A stretch of 64,000 nucleotides of DNA. Origin: JANNAT01 sp031422555. Lineage in GTDB: Bacteria; Pseudomonadota; Alphaproteobacteria; Rhodobacterales; Rhodobacteraceae. Position 1 is the stretch's first letter; each line of letters opens with the position of its first letter. Positions 27,593-35,822 of the stretch are shown here, in pieces. The DNA is taken from positions 1 to 64,000 of the forward strand of contig JANPLZ010000033.1 of NCBI GenBank assembly GCA_031422555.1. Reading direction: 5' to 3'. The position numbers and the translations under genes are program-made. The notes under the pieces are model-generated. The model searched no databases. It had not been told where the DNA came from and was given only the letters and a program-made list of their open reading frames with translations.

Positions 27593-28669
27593 GTGGATTT
27601 GAAACAGGCCCTGATTGAAGCGGGGACGACATTCGGCTATCGTTTGGCGATGACCGCATTGCGCAAATATCAGCGGCTGGAGGCCACCGGGCTGTGGCGG
27701 GATCGCCCCGAGGCGCGCTTGCGCGAAGTGGTGGTGGGTTTGCGCGATGCCACCCTGATCCTGACGGATCCCAAAACCGAAATGGCCTTGGCACAGTGGT
27801 CGCTGCCCGCGCTGGTGCGGCTGAATCCGGGGGCGACACCTGCGATGTTCAGCCCCGACACTGACGGCGTTGAAATGGTGGAACTGGACGATCCCGAAAT
27901 GATCGCCGCCTTGGAAACCGTCCGCACATCGCTGGATCGTCGGCGCGCGCGGCCGGGCCGGTTGCGGGGGGTGATCTTGACAGGCACGGCCGTTGCGGTG
28001 CTGGCGCTGGCGGTGTTCTGGCTGCCGGGGCGGTTGATGGATTACACCGCAGGCATGCTGCCCTCGGTGACCCAAGACGCGCTTGGCCAATTGGCGCTGG
28101 CCGATATGGTAAAGTTGACAGGGTTTCCCTGCGCCACCGTCCCCGGCGCGGCTGCGGCGCGGGATATGGCGCGGCGCATTGATCCGGCAAACCCGCCGTC
28201 GATTGTGGTGATGCGCGACGGTCTGTCGGTGCCGCGGGTATTGCCCGGCGACACCGTTTTGCTGCCTGCGGCCTTGGTGGAACAAGCGACGGGCGCTGAT
28301 GCCGTTGCGGGCTTTGTCATGGTTGAATTGCTGCGCGCCAAATCCGATGATCCGACCCAGGCCTTGCTGCATCACGCGGGCCTGATGCCCACGCTGCGCC
28401 TGCTTGCCAGTGGGGGGATGGCCCCCGACGCGGTTGCGGGATTCGGGCAGGCCCTGTTGGCCGCGCCAATGACGGCGCTGCCCGCCGACCCGATGCTGAC
28501 GGCCTTTGCAACTGCCAGCATCACCGCCACACCCTATGCCTATGCCCTTGATCCCAGTGGCGAATCAACACTGCCGCTGATCGAAGCCGATGCATTTGCC
28601 ACCGGATCGGTTCCCGCAGTGTTGGACGATGCCGGATGGCTGGCCCTGCAATCCATTTGCGCCGGCTAG
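27593..28669 (+). CDS. Unknown protein with one membrane segment
   Basis: A 358-residue protein. Residues about 123-143 (VILTGTAVAVLALAVFWLPG) form a single membrane helix, with a basic flank RRARPGRLR on the N-terminal side, so the first 120 residues are probably cytosolic and the C-terminal 210 periplasmic. I do not recognise the domains; the C-terminal part (MVELLRAKSDDPTQALLHHAG, then LRLLASGGM) faintly recalls membrane-linked peptidase neighbours without catalytic residues. Start: the GTG at 27593, about 10 bases after AAGGGGTTAAGGA; the ATG at 27479 would run through the divergent EamA gene's start. Confidence 0.75.
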   Translation: MDLKQALIEAGTTFGYRLAMTALRKYQRLEATGLWRDRPEARLREVVVGLRDATLILTDPKTEMALAQWSLPALVRLNPGATPAMFSPDTDGVEMVELDDPEMIAALETVRTSLDRRRARPGRLRGVILTGTAVAVLALAVFWLPGRLMDYTAGMLPSVTQDALGQLALADMVKLTGFPCATVPGAAAARDMARRIDPANPPSIVVMRDGLSVPRVLPGDTVLLPAALVEQATGADAVAGFVMVELLRAKSDDPTQALLHHAGLMPTLRLLASGGMAPDAVAGFGQALLAAPMTALPADPMLTAFATASITATPYAYALDPSGESTLPLIEADAFATGSVPAVLDDAGWLALQSICAG

Positions 28670-28683
28670 CGGTTCAAGAAAAA

Positions 28684-28706
28684 ACCCCCCGGAAAAACCG
28701 GGGGGT
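28684..28706. terminator. Bidirectional terminator between convergent genes
   Basis: ACCCCCCGG (28684-28692) pairs with CCGGGGGGT (28698-28706) around an AAAAA loop. A-rich sequence flanks the left arm (AAGAAAAA), which is a U tract on the reverse strand, and ATTTTAG follows on the right. It serves the one-TM unknown gene and the SPOR gene. Confidence 0.85.
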
Positions 28707-28752
28707 CAGATTTTAGACAATCCGCAATCTAGCAGGCCGAAGAGTCGCCCTG

Positions 28753-29925
28753 TCAGCGCAAGATCGCATCGCCAAAACCCGCCGCGCGGGCCGAGGATAA
28801 TGCGGCTTTCGCCTCTGCTGCCGATCCGAATGGCCCCGCCAGAACAATCTCCAGCGCCTTGCCACCCTTGGTAATCCTGCTTTTTGCCGTCGGAAGCCCC
28901 AGCGCCGCCAGCTTTTGCGCGGCCCCCGTCGCGTTGGCTTTTACCCCAAACGTGCCAACCTGCACCCACAGGCTGTTTGTCGACGCCGTCGCCGCATTGC
29001 TGGTAGACACCGCAACAGTCTTGGCCTTGTTGGCCTTCTTTTTGGCTTTGTCGGTGACCAGTTGTGCCGGCACGTCGCGGGTCCAGATCTGGTCTTGGGC
29101 GGCTTGGCCCGCGGCGGTGCCACGCGCACGATTTGGATTCAGCCGATCATCCTTCCATGCCGCGCGATAGCCTTTGGGCATCACCGGTGCGGCCATGGTC
29201 GCAGCCGCATAATCATCAGCAGGTGCTGCAGTGCCGGTTGCGCGTCCAGACTGCCCGGAAATTGCAACGGGCGGATTTGACAGCGATGCGCCAACCCGTG
29301 CGCCATCCGGATAAACCGGGGGCCGCCAACCCGTGAAGGTGCCGTCACCGCGCGTGCAAACCAACGCTGTGCCACCGTTGCGTAAAGTCACCCGCTCGGC
29401 CACCGGCGCGCTGGTATAACAGCCAACTTTGCCCGCAGGCACGCCGGTGCTGGTGGCAACGTCATAGACTTGCGCACGCACCGCGCGCGCCGGGGCGACG
29501 TCTGCCACAACCGGGGCCACCACCCGGCGCGGTGCGGGCAGGCTTGCGATGGTTTCCAACGGCGGGCCAACGCGGCGGGTCACAACCACCGGCGCGCGCG
29601 GCGCAGCTTTTTCAGCCACCACCACCGGGGCGGCCTGCGCCGGCGCGGTTTCATTCGCCATTTCGATCACGGGTTTAGCGCCCAACGTCGGGGGAAAGCC
29701 GCACAGCACTTTGCGCTCACGCGTTACCCGGGGCACCCAATTCAACCGCCCGCCATTGCCCGCGCGCAAAAACACGCAGCCCCGGCTGTCGACATACTGA
29801 TCGCCGCGAAAGGTGTTGGGCGGCAATTCTGCGGGACCGCCAATTTGTGCAAGCGTTTGCGCCTGCGCGCAAACAGGCAGGGTGATTGCCGCGATCACAG
29901 CAACGGAAACAACTTTCCAGAACAT
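28753..29925 (-). CDS. Secreted SPOR-domain protein
   Basis: A 390-residue periplasmic protein. It begins with a signal peptide (hydrophobic core about 5-18, cleavage near AQAQ at 20-23). A Cys-containing N-terminal domain follows, then an Ala/Pro/Val-rich linker, and a C-terminal SPOR domain (about 315-390) with SLWVQVGTFGVKANATGAAQKL and VLAGPFGSAAEAKAAL. SPOR domains bind glycan strands of peptidoglycan lacking stem peptides, so the protein should gather at the division septum. The long low-complexity linker is usual. Monocistronic. Confidence 0.88.
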   Translation of the reverse strand: MFWKVVSVAVIAAITLPVCAQAQTLAQIGGPAELPPNTFRGDQYVDSRGCVFLRAGNGGRLNWVPRVTRERKVLCGFPPTLGAKPVIEMANETAPAQAAPVVVAEKAAPRAPVVVTRRVGPPLETIASLPAPRRVVAPVVADVAPARAVRAQVYDVATSTGVPAGKVGCYTSAPVAERVTLRNGGTALVCTRGDGTFTGWRPPVYPDGARVGASLSNPPVAISGQSGRATGTAAPADDYAAATMAAPVMPKGYRAAWKDDRLNPNRARGTAAGQAAQDQIWTRDVPAQLVTDKAKKKANKAKTVAVSTSNAATASTNSLWVQVGTFGVKANATGAAQKLAALGLPTAKSRITKGGKALEIVLAGPFGSAAEAKAALSSARAAGFGDAILR

Positions 29926-29980
29926 AACAATCCCCTAAACCGCATCAATAATCAGAATGCGTCAGGATTGTGTCCAAGTA

Positions 29981-29996
29981 AAGGGGGCTACCCCTT
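29981..29996 (-). terminator. Hairpin at the end of the nucleoside salvage operon
   Basis: AAGGGG (29981-29986) pairs with CCCCTT (29991-29996) around a four-base loop, overlapping the stop codon of upp. On the reverse strand TTTACTTGG follows, a poor U tract, so termination efficiency is uncertain. Confidence 0.4.
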
Positions 29997-30627
29997 ATTT
30001 AGTGCCAAACATCCGGTCGCCCGCATCCCCTAGGCCAGGGACAATATATCCATGGTCGTTCAGGTGGCTGTCTACCGCCGCTGTGACAATTGGCACGTCA
30101 GGATGCGCTTCTTTCATGCGGGCAATGCCTTCGGGGGCGGCAAGCAGGCACAAAAACCGGATATTCTTGGCCCCGGCATTTTTCAAAAGCGTGATCGCGG
30201 CCACCGAGGAATTGCCGGTGGCCAGCATCGGGTCCACCACGATAGAAATACGATCCTGCAACTGATCGGGCAATTTGCAATAATATTGCACCGGTTGCAG
30301 GGTTTCGGGATCACGATACAGCCCCACAAACCCCACCCGCGCCGCCGGGATCAGCTCTAAAATACCGTCCAGCAGCCCGTTGCCCGCCCGCAAAATCGAG
30401 ATCAGCGCCAGCTTTTTACCGTCGATCGCGGGGGCATCCATCGGTTCCAGCGGGGTTTCGATGCGCTTGGTGGTCATCGGCAATTCGCGGGTCACCTCAT
30501 AGGCCAGCAGTAGGCTGATCTCGCGCAGCAGTTTGCGAAAACTGGCGGTCGAGGTGTCTTTTTCCCGCATCAAAGTCAGTTTGTGCTGCACCAGCGGGTG
30601 CAAAACGACAGTCAGGTGATCAAGCAT
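29995..30627 (-). CDS. upp: Uracil phosphoribosyltransferase
   Basis: Converts uracil and PRPP to UMP. The 210-residue protein has the family blocks [34 protein letters not shown], the PRPP loop [11 protein letters not shown] and the uracil-binding [17 protein letters not shown] end. Last gene of the salvage operon; it overlaps the end of add by eight bases, so translation is coupled. It receives the uracil released by DeoA upstream in the same operon. Confidence 0.96.
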   Translation of the reverse strand: MLDHLTVVLHPLVQHKLTLMREKDTSTASFRKLLREISLLLAYEVTRELPMTTKRIETPLEPMDAPAIDGKKLALISILRAGNGLLDGILELIPAARVGFVGLYRDPETLQPVQYYCKLPDQLQDRISIVVDPMLATGNSSVAAITLLKNAGAKNIRFLCLLAAPEGIARMKEAHPDVPIVTAAVDSHLNDHGYIVPGLGDAGDRMFGTK

Positions 30628-31612
30628 TGTCCGGCTCCAATGTCTTTAACAGGCGCGCTTTGGTATCGGCGTCACAGAACGCGGCGTCAAGCGATGTGCG
30701 GGCGATGGCGGCGAAAACCCCTTCGTCCCAGTCAAAAGCGCGGTTCAACTGATCGTATTCCTGCGTCATGGTGGTGTGAAAAAATGGCGGATCGTCGGTG
30801 CTGATCGTCACTTTGACGCCGCGATCATACATCTGCCCGATGGGATGGGCGCGAAAATTCGGATAAAGCCCCAAGGCCACGTTCGATCCGGGGCACACTT
30901 CCAGCACGATGCCGCGTTCGGCAATCTCATCGACCAGCGCCAGATCTTCGATGGCGCGCACGCCGTGGCCGATGCGTTCAACCCCCAGATCGCGGATGGC
31001 GTCGCGCACCGATTGTGGCCCGCCCCATTCGCCTGCATGCGCCGTCAACCGCAAACCAGCCTCGCGGGCGGCGTCAAACGACCAGACGAAATCCTTGGGC
31101 GCGCCGATTTTTTCATCGCCCGCAATGCCAAAGCCGACAATGAAATCCCCCGCCGTTTCTGCCGCACACAAGGCGGTTTGCCGCGCCTTTTCCGGGCCGA
31201 AATGCCGGATACAGGTGACAATGCCGCGCAAAGTGATGCCCATTGTCGCCTGTGCGTGACCGGCGGCTTCGCGGATGGCATGCAGGTATTCGCGCCAAGC
31301 GCCAATATCACGGCCGCCGCAAAAATCGGGGGATAGGAAAGTTTCCGAATAAATCACGCCACTTGCAGCACTTTCTTCCAGCACTGCCAGTGTCAGGCGA
31401 TAGAAATCCTCCGGGCGTTGCAAGGGTTCGGTGGCGGCCTCGTAGACCTTCAGAAAGTTCCAGAAATCGGTGAACTTATAGCCGCCGTTTTCATCGAAGA
31501 TGCCCGACAGGTCGATATTTTTCTCGCGCGCAAGGCCGCGGATAAACGCAGGGGGTGCGGCACCTTCAAGGTGAAGATGCAGTTCGATCTTTGGCATAGC
31601 ACTGATTATCAT
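30620..31612 (-). CDS. add: Adenosine deaminase
   Basis: Deaminates adenosine (or deoxyadenosine) to inosine. The 330-residue TIM-barrel metalloenzyme shows the zinc ligands H12 and H14 in [20 protein letters not shown] in the middle, and STDDPPFF (metal-binding Asp pair) near residue 270. Some members of this group act on adenine rather than adenosine; the DDPPFF ending is shared by adenine deaminase-like members, so the exact purine is not settled. The ATG at 31612 overlaps the deoB stop as ATGA; a second ATG (codon 6) is also plausible. Confidence 0.88.
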   Translation of the reverse strand: MIISAMPKIELHLHLEGAAPPAFIRGLAREKNIDLSGIFDENGGYKFTDFWNFLKVYEAATEPLQRPEDFYRLTLAVLEESAASGVIYSETFLSPDFCGGRDIGAWREYLHAIREAAGHAQATMGITLRGIVTCIRHFGPEKARQTALCAAETAGDFIVGFGIAGDEKIGAPKDFVWSFDAAREAGLRLTAHAGEWGGPQSVRDAIRDLGVERIGHGVRAIEDLALVDEIAERGIVLEVCPGSNVALGLYPNFRAHPIGQMYDRGVKVTISTDDPPFFHTTMTQEYDQLNRAFDWDEGVFAAIARTSLDAAFCDADTKARLLKTLEPDNA

Positions 31613-32805
31613 AGAAAACTTTTCCCCAAACGATTGCCCGGCACATCCAGATGCGCCGCTACCGATGCGGCGATATCAACAAAAGCGCAATGCCCTATCG
31701 TGCCTGCCCCGACACCCGCACACAACACTGGCACCCGCTCACGGGTGTGTTCCGTGCCGCGCCATGTCGGATCATTGCCGTGATCGGCGGTAAAAATCGC
31801 CAGATCGCCCGGGCGCAACCGCGCCAAAAACGCCCCCACCCTGCCGTCAAACCATTCCAGCGCCCGCGCATAGCCCGCCACATCGCGGGGATGGCCATAC
31901 AGACTGTCGAATTCAACAAAGTTGGTAAATGTCAAAGACCCGGCTTCGGCATCGCCCACAAGCCTGTCCAAATGATCGAAAAGGTCAGCATCGCAGGTGC
32001 CTTTGTGCAAAGATCCGACGCCTTTCATCGAAAAGATATCGCCGATCTTGCCAACCGCATGGGTGGCCCTGCCCGCCTGCGACACCCAATCCAGCAGGGT
32101 CGGGCCGGGCGGGTCAATCGCATAGTCATGCCGGTTCGCGGTGCGCTTGAAATCGGTAGGCGTGCCTGTAAAGGGCCGCGCGATTACCCGACCCACCCGC
32201 ATCGCATGCAGCGTCGGCGCAAGATCGGCGCACAAGTTCAACAACCGCTCCAACCCGAATGCCTGTTCATGCGCGGCAATCTGAAACACGCTGTCCGCCG
32301 ACGTATAACAAATCGGCCAGCCAGTGCGCAGATGGGCGTCGATATGGGCGGCGATGATCGGAATGCCCGAGGCGTGGCAATTGCCCAAAATCGCACTGGT
32401 GCCCGCCAACTGGCAAACCTTTGCCACCAGATCAGGCGGAAAAGCCGGTGTTTTGTCGGGAAAATACGTCCAGTCCCACGGCACCGGCACGCCTGCCAGT
32501 TCCCAATGACCCGACGGCGTGTCTTTGCCGTTTGACACTTCGGTTGCGGCCCCCCACCGCCCAATCGGTTGCGCGTCCAGCCCCGGCGCATCGTCGCCCG
32601 AGGCCAGACGCACCGCAGCCCCCAGCCCAAGCCCGTCAAGATGTGGCAGGGCCAGCCTGCCGAACCGGCCCCTATCCGCCCGCCCCCATGCACATTCGCG
32701 CGCAATATGGGCCAACGTGTTTGCCCCCACATCGCCAAAGACCGCCGCATCCGGCGCACCGCCGCAGCCAACGGAATCCATCACGATCAGAAACGCGCGC
32801 GCCAT
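31609..32805 (-). CDS. deoB: Phosphopentomutase
   Basis: Moves phosphate between C1 and C5 of (deoxy)ribose, linking nucleoside phosphorolysis to central metabolism. The 398-residue protein belongs to the alkaline-phosphatase-like superfamily: metal-binding ARAFLIVMDSVGCGGAPDA at the start and ADHGNDPTWRGTEHTRERVPVL near the end carry the expected Asp and His ligands, and ANTLAHIA follows the first loop. It adjoins deoA with no spacer and overlaps add by four bases. Confidence 0.96.
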   Translation of the reverse strand: MARAFLIVMDSVGCGGAPDAAVFGDVGANTLAHIARECAWGRADRGRFGRLALPHLDGLGLGAAVRLASGDDAPGLDAQPIGRWGAATEVSNGKDTPSGHWELAGVPVPWDWTYFPDKTPAFPPDLVAKVCQLAGTSAILGNCHASGIPIIAAHIDAHLRTGWPICYTSADSVFQIAAHEQAFGLERLLNLCADLAPTLHAMRVGRVIARPFTGTPTDFKRTANRHDYAIDPPGPTLLDWVSQAGRATHAVGKIGDIFSMKGVGSLHKGTCDADLFDHLDRLVGDAEAGSLTFTNFVEFDSLYGHPRDVAGYARALEWFDGRVGAFLARLRPGDLAIFTADHGNDPTWRGTEHTRERVPVLCAGVGAGTIGHCAFVDIAASVAAHLDVPGNRLGKSFL

Positions 32806-34113
32806 TCAGGCGATCCTTTTCAAGATCAGCGCCGGGTCCAGTGGCGCATCGGCCCCCAGATGATAGGCCGATTGCACGGCTTTGATGGCGGCATCGGCCT
32901 GCGCCTCGGTGGCGGCATGCACCATGCACAACGGATCCCCCGCCCCGATATCTTCGCCAATACCCGCCAAATCCGACAGGCCCACCGACAGGTTGATCTT
33001 GTCGCCCTCGCGCTGCCGCCCGCCGCCAAGAGCGACCACGCACAGCCCCAAGGTTTGCCCATCAATCACCCGCACATAGCCCGTGGTCAGGCACGGCACT
33101 TCGCGGATCACCGTGGCGGCGGGCAGCCGGTCTGGCCAACGGTCAACAAAATCGCCGGGGCCCCCTTGGGCACGCACCATGCGGCCAAACCATTCGGCGG
33201 CATCGCCCGACGACAGTGCGTTTTCAATCCGTCGCGCCCCGTCCATCGGATCCGCCGCCAAGCCCCCCAAGGCCAAAGCCTCGCCCCCCAAAGCCGCGGT
33301 GATATCCCATAGGGCGGTGTTGACCGACGTGCCTGTCAGGGTTTCCATCACTTCGATCACCTCAAGCGCGTTGCCGGCAGCGGTGGCCAAAGGTTGGCTC
33401 ATATCGGTGATCAGCGCGGTGGTCATGCACCCCGCCCCTTGCGCCACTGCCACCAGCGAGCGCGCCAAGGTTTCTGCCTGCGCCATGGTTTTCATAAACG
33501 CGCCAGAGCCGCATTTGACATCCAGCACCAGCGCCTCCAGCCCCGCGGCCAGCTTTTTCGACAAGATCGAGGCGGTGATCAGTTCGACCGATTCCACCGT
33601 GCCAGTGACGTCGCGGATGGCGTAAAGGCGGCGGTCGGCGGGGGCGATTTCGGCGGATGCCGACACAATCGCGCAACCCACATCACGCAATTGCCGGGTC
33701 AGTTGGTCTTGCGACAGACCGGTGCGAAAACCGGGGATCGATTCCAACTTGTCCAATGTGCCGCCGGTGTGGCCCAAGCCGCGCCCCGAAATCATCGGCA
33801 CATAGGCCCCACAGGCCGCCAGCGCCGGGGCCAGCATCAACGACACGCAATCGCCGATGCCCCCGGTGGAATGTTTGTCTAACACCGGGCCAGGCATATC
33901 CCAGCGCAACACTTGGCCGGAATCGCGCATGGCACAGCACAGCGCAACGCAAGCGTCCTGTGTCAGCCCCTTCAGCACAACCGCCATGGCAAAGGCACCC
34001 GCTTGCGCATCCGACACCGCGCCCGATGCCAAGCCATTGGCAAACCAACGCAATTCATCACCCGAAGGCTGTGCGCCATCGCGCAGCTTGGCAATGATGG
34101 CGCGGGCATCCAT
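32806..34113 (-). CDS. deoA: Thymidine phosphorylase
   Basis: Splits thymidine or deoxyuridine with phosphate to the base and deoxyribose 1-phosphate. The 435-residue protein has the phosphate loop DKHSTGGIGDCVS and the class signature SGRGLGHTGGTLDKLESIPG. The ATG at 34113 shares one base with the cdd stop (TGATG), which fixes the start; an open extension to 34215 lies within cdd. Its products go to DeoB and Upp, both in the same operon. Confidence 0.96.
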   Translation of the reverse strand: MDARAIIAKLRDGAQPSGDELRWFANGLASGAVSDAQAGAFAMAVVLKGLTQDACVALCCAMRDSGQVLRWDMPGPVLDKHSTGGIGDCVSLMLAPALAACGAYVPMISGRGLGHTGGTLDKLESIPGFRTGLSQDQLTRQLRDVGCAIVSASAEIAPADRRLYAIRDVTGTVESVELITASILSKKLAAGLEALVLDVKCGSGAFMKTMAQAETLARSLVAVAQGAGCMTTALITDMSQPLATAAGNALEVIEVMETLTGTSVNTALWDITAALGGEALALGGLAADPMDGARRIENALSSGDAAEWFGRMVRAQGGPGDFVDRWPDRLPAATVIREVPCLTTGYVRVIDGQTLGLCVVALGGGRQREGDKINLSVGLSDLAGIGEDIGAGDPLCMVHAATEAQADAAIKAVQSAYHLGADAPLDPALILKRIA

Positions 34114-34520
34114 CAATCTGGGCTTTGCGTGATTTTGGCCATATGGGCGGCGGTAAACAGCCCCGGCAACAAATCGGCCACCGTCATGGATTTTGATTTT
34201 CCATCGGTGGTGCACAGCGTGACAACCACGTCGGGGCCTGCGAATTCAGCGATTTTCTGGCGACAGCCACCGCAAGGCGGCACCGGATCAGGGCTGTCGG
34301 CGATGACGCAGATTTCGGCAATCCGGCTATCACCCGCCGCAATCATCGCCGCAATCGCGCCCGCTTCGGCGCAGGTGCCTTCAGGATAGGCAACATTTTC
34401 GACGTTGCAGCCAATGTGAACCCGGCCTTCAACCGACAAAATCGCCGCCCCAACCTGAAACCGGGAATAGGGGGCATAGGCGCGCAAGCGAACTTTGGTG
34501 GCGGCGGACAGAAGTGGCAT
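34113..34520 (-). CDS. cdd: Cytidine deaminase
   Basis: Deaminates cytidine and deoxycytidine to uridines, feeding the operon. The 135-residue tetrameric-type enzyme has zinc ligands C50, C83 and C86 (GTCAEAGAI and PPCGGCRQKI) with the catalytic E52. FQVGAAILSVEG and GCNVENVAYPEGTCAE are textbook family blocks. It is the first gene of the operon cdd-deoA-deoB-add-upp; the promoter should lie in the 80-base gap before it, which also contains a strong palindrome. Confidence 0.96.
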   Translation of the reverse strand: MPLLSAATKVRLRAYAPYSRFQVGAAILSVEGRVHIGCNVENVAYPEGTCAEAGAIAAMIAAGDSRIAEICVIADSPDPVPPCGGCRQKIAEFAGPDVVVTLCTTDGKSKSMTVADLLPGLFTAAHMAKITQSPD

Positions 34521-34551
34521 TTCAGACCTCTAAACAGTTTCGCCCTCCAAG

Positions 34552-34569
34552 CCGGGGGCCAGCCCCCGG
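34552..34569. terminator. G/C palindrome between the cupin gene and cdd
   Basis: CCGGGGGC (34552-34559) and GCCCCCGG (34562-34569) form a perfect stem with a two-base spacer, followed by ACCCCCGGAGTATTTG. It lies downstream of the cupin-fusion gene and upstream of cdd. The palindrome with its ACCCCCGGAGTATTT tail matches, from memory, an interspersed element of Rhodobacteraceae; a terminator role is possible but no U tract follows on the reverse strand. Confidence 0.5.
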
Positions 34570-34601
34570 ACCCCCGGAGTATTTGCGCCAAAATGAAAAT
34601 C

Positions 34602-35681
34602 CTAAAGCAGCGTGGTTGGTGGATTTCCGGGCAGCGACACTTCGATCAGTTGCAAATCAGGCGTGCTATCGGTGTAGCGCGTCGCCATGTCCGGCGGAAT
34701 GACGAAAGCATCGCCGGGCGACAGCCGGTAAGGGTCTTTGCCGGTGCCGTGCAGGGTCATCTGCCCCGCCATCACAAAAGTAAAAACGATGTCACCCGCG
34801 TGTTTGGTCCATGGCGCGGGCGCCCCATTGGACCGCGCCACCATCACCGAAGCGACGCCTTTGGTGTTGGTGTGGATCGTGGTGTCGCGGGCGTCGAACC
34901 CCGGAATTCGAAACGGCTGAAAGTTGGCGGTGGCCCCTATGTTATGGACAAAGCGTTGGCCATCCCATTCGCGGTCGGGGCGAAAATATGCTGTCGGCAA
35001 CGTCATATCATGGTCAATTTCGGTGACATGATCGGCGGGCACGCCGATTTCCACCACTTGCACGCCTTCGGATTGCAGCACTTTGTGGCGAATGCCCGGC
35101 GGCTGGATAAAGCAGTCTCCCGCGTTGATCCGCAAGATATCCCCTTGATCTTCGTATAAGACGTCAACCCAACCCGCGACGCAGAAGATCAGTTGAAAGC
35201 CGACTTTGTGAAAATGCACCATATCTGGCACCGGGCCATCGGGCACCCGGATATGGCTGGCGATCATCGCACCGCCCAGACGCGACGGGATCAGATCTCG
35301 GTAAGACATGCCCGCCCGGCCCAGCACCCAAGGCGCCTGATCGGCCAGCCTGCGCACCACAAAGGCGTGCTGGGTGGCAGGCTGCACCATCGGCGGGTTC
35401 AGCGCGTCAATTTCAATTTTTGTGCCGTTCGGCGCGGTCAGCTGACGCGCCCCATCCGCAAACCCATCCGGATCATCGGTCAGAATGCGCAGGGTGCCGG
35501 GGGCTTCGGTGGCACCTTTCTGGATGCGGATGCGCAGGCCATGCCCCGACAAAACCGCCACTTCAGGGTTGTCGGCGGGATAAATCATATCCAGACGCAT
35601 CTTTAACACTTTGGTGTAAAACGGCAGATCGTCACGCAGTTCTTGGGTCGGCAGGCGAATTTCGGCACGAGTCTCGGTCAT
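34602..35681 (-). CDS. Glyoxalase-like plus double-cupin fusion protein
   Basis: A 359-residue cytosolic protein. Residues 1-70 resemble half of a glyoxalase/VOC domain (LPTQELRDDLPFYTKVLKMRLDMIYPADNP); two cupin barrels follow, at about 120-215 (VHFHKVGFQLIFCVAGWVDVLYEDQGD) and 255-355 (KHAGDIVFTFVMAGQMTLHG). Cupins of this type are often dioxygenases, isomerases or ligand sensors, and metal ligands (His pairs) are seen in both barrels. No substrate can be given. The ATG at 35681 begins family-like sequence; the frame is open far upstream. It is divergent from maeB. Confidence 0.75.
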   Translation of the reverse strand: MTETRAEIRLPTQELRDDLPFYTKVLKMRLDMIYPADNPEVAVLSGHGLRIRIQKGATEAPGTLRILTDDPDGFADGARQLTAPNGTKIEIDALNPPMVQPATQHAFVVRRLADQAPWVLGRAGMSYRDLIPSRLGGAMIASHIRVPDGPVPDMVHFHKVGFQLIFCVAGWVDVLYEDQGDILRINAGDCFIQPPGIRHKVLQSEGVQVVEIGVPADHVTEIDHDMTLPTAYFRPDREWDGQRFVHNIGATANFQPFRIPGFDARDTTIHTNTKGVASVMVARSNGAPAPWTKHAGDIVFTFVMAGQMTLHGTGKDPYRLSPGDAFVIPPDMATRYTDSTPDLQLIEVSLPGNPPTTLL

Positions 35682-35779
35682 GGCAATTCCTTTGGCTTTA
35701 CGCCAGACTGGCGGCTGGGGTGATGATTTGCAAGAACCGGTGCAGGCCTTGGGGAAAAGGTCAGTCTTGGCGGATGGAA

Positions 35780-35810
35780 AACTATAGTTTAACGTTAAAC
35801 CAAATTTGGT
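35780..35810. promoter_or_regulatory. Cluster of three overlapping palindromes before maeB
   Basis: AACTATAGTT (35780-35789), GTTTAACGTTAAAC (35787-35800) and ACCAAATTTGGT (35799-35810) are each perfect palindromes and overlap by two or three bases. They end 12 bases before the maeB ATG, and a GGAG ribosome site follows at 35812-35815. Such dyads are typical of dimeric repressor sites (TetR, GntR, MarR or LysR families); the regulator is unknown. Confidence 0.65.
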
Positions 35811-35822
35811 TGGAGATCTGAC

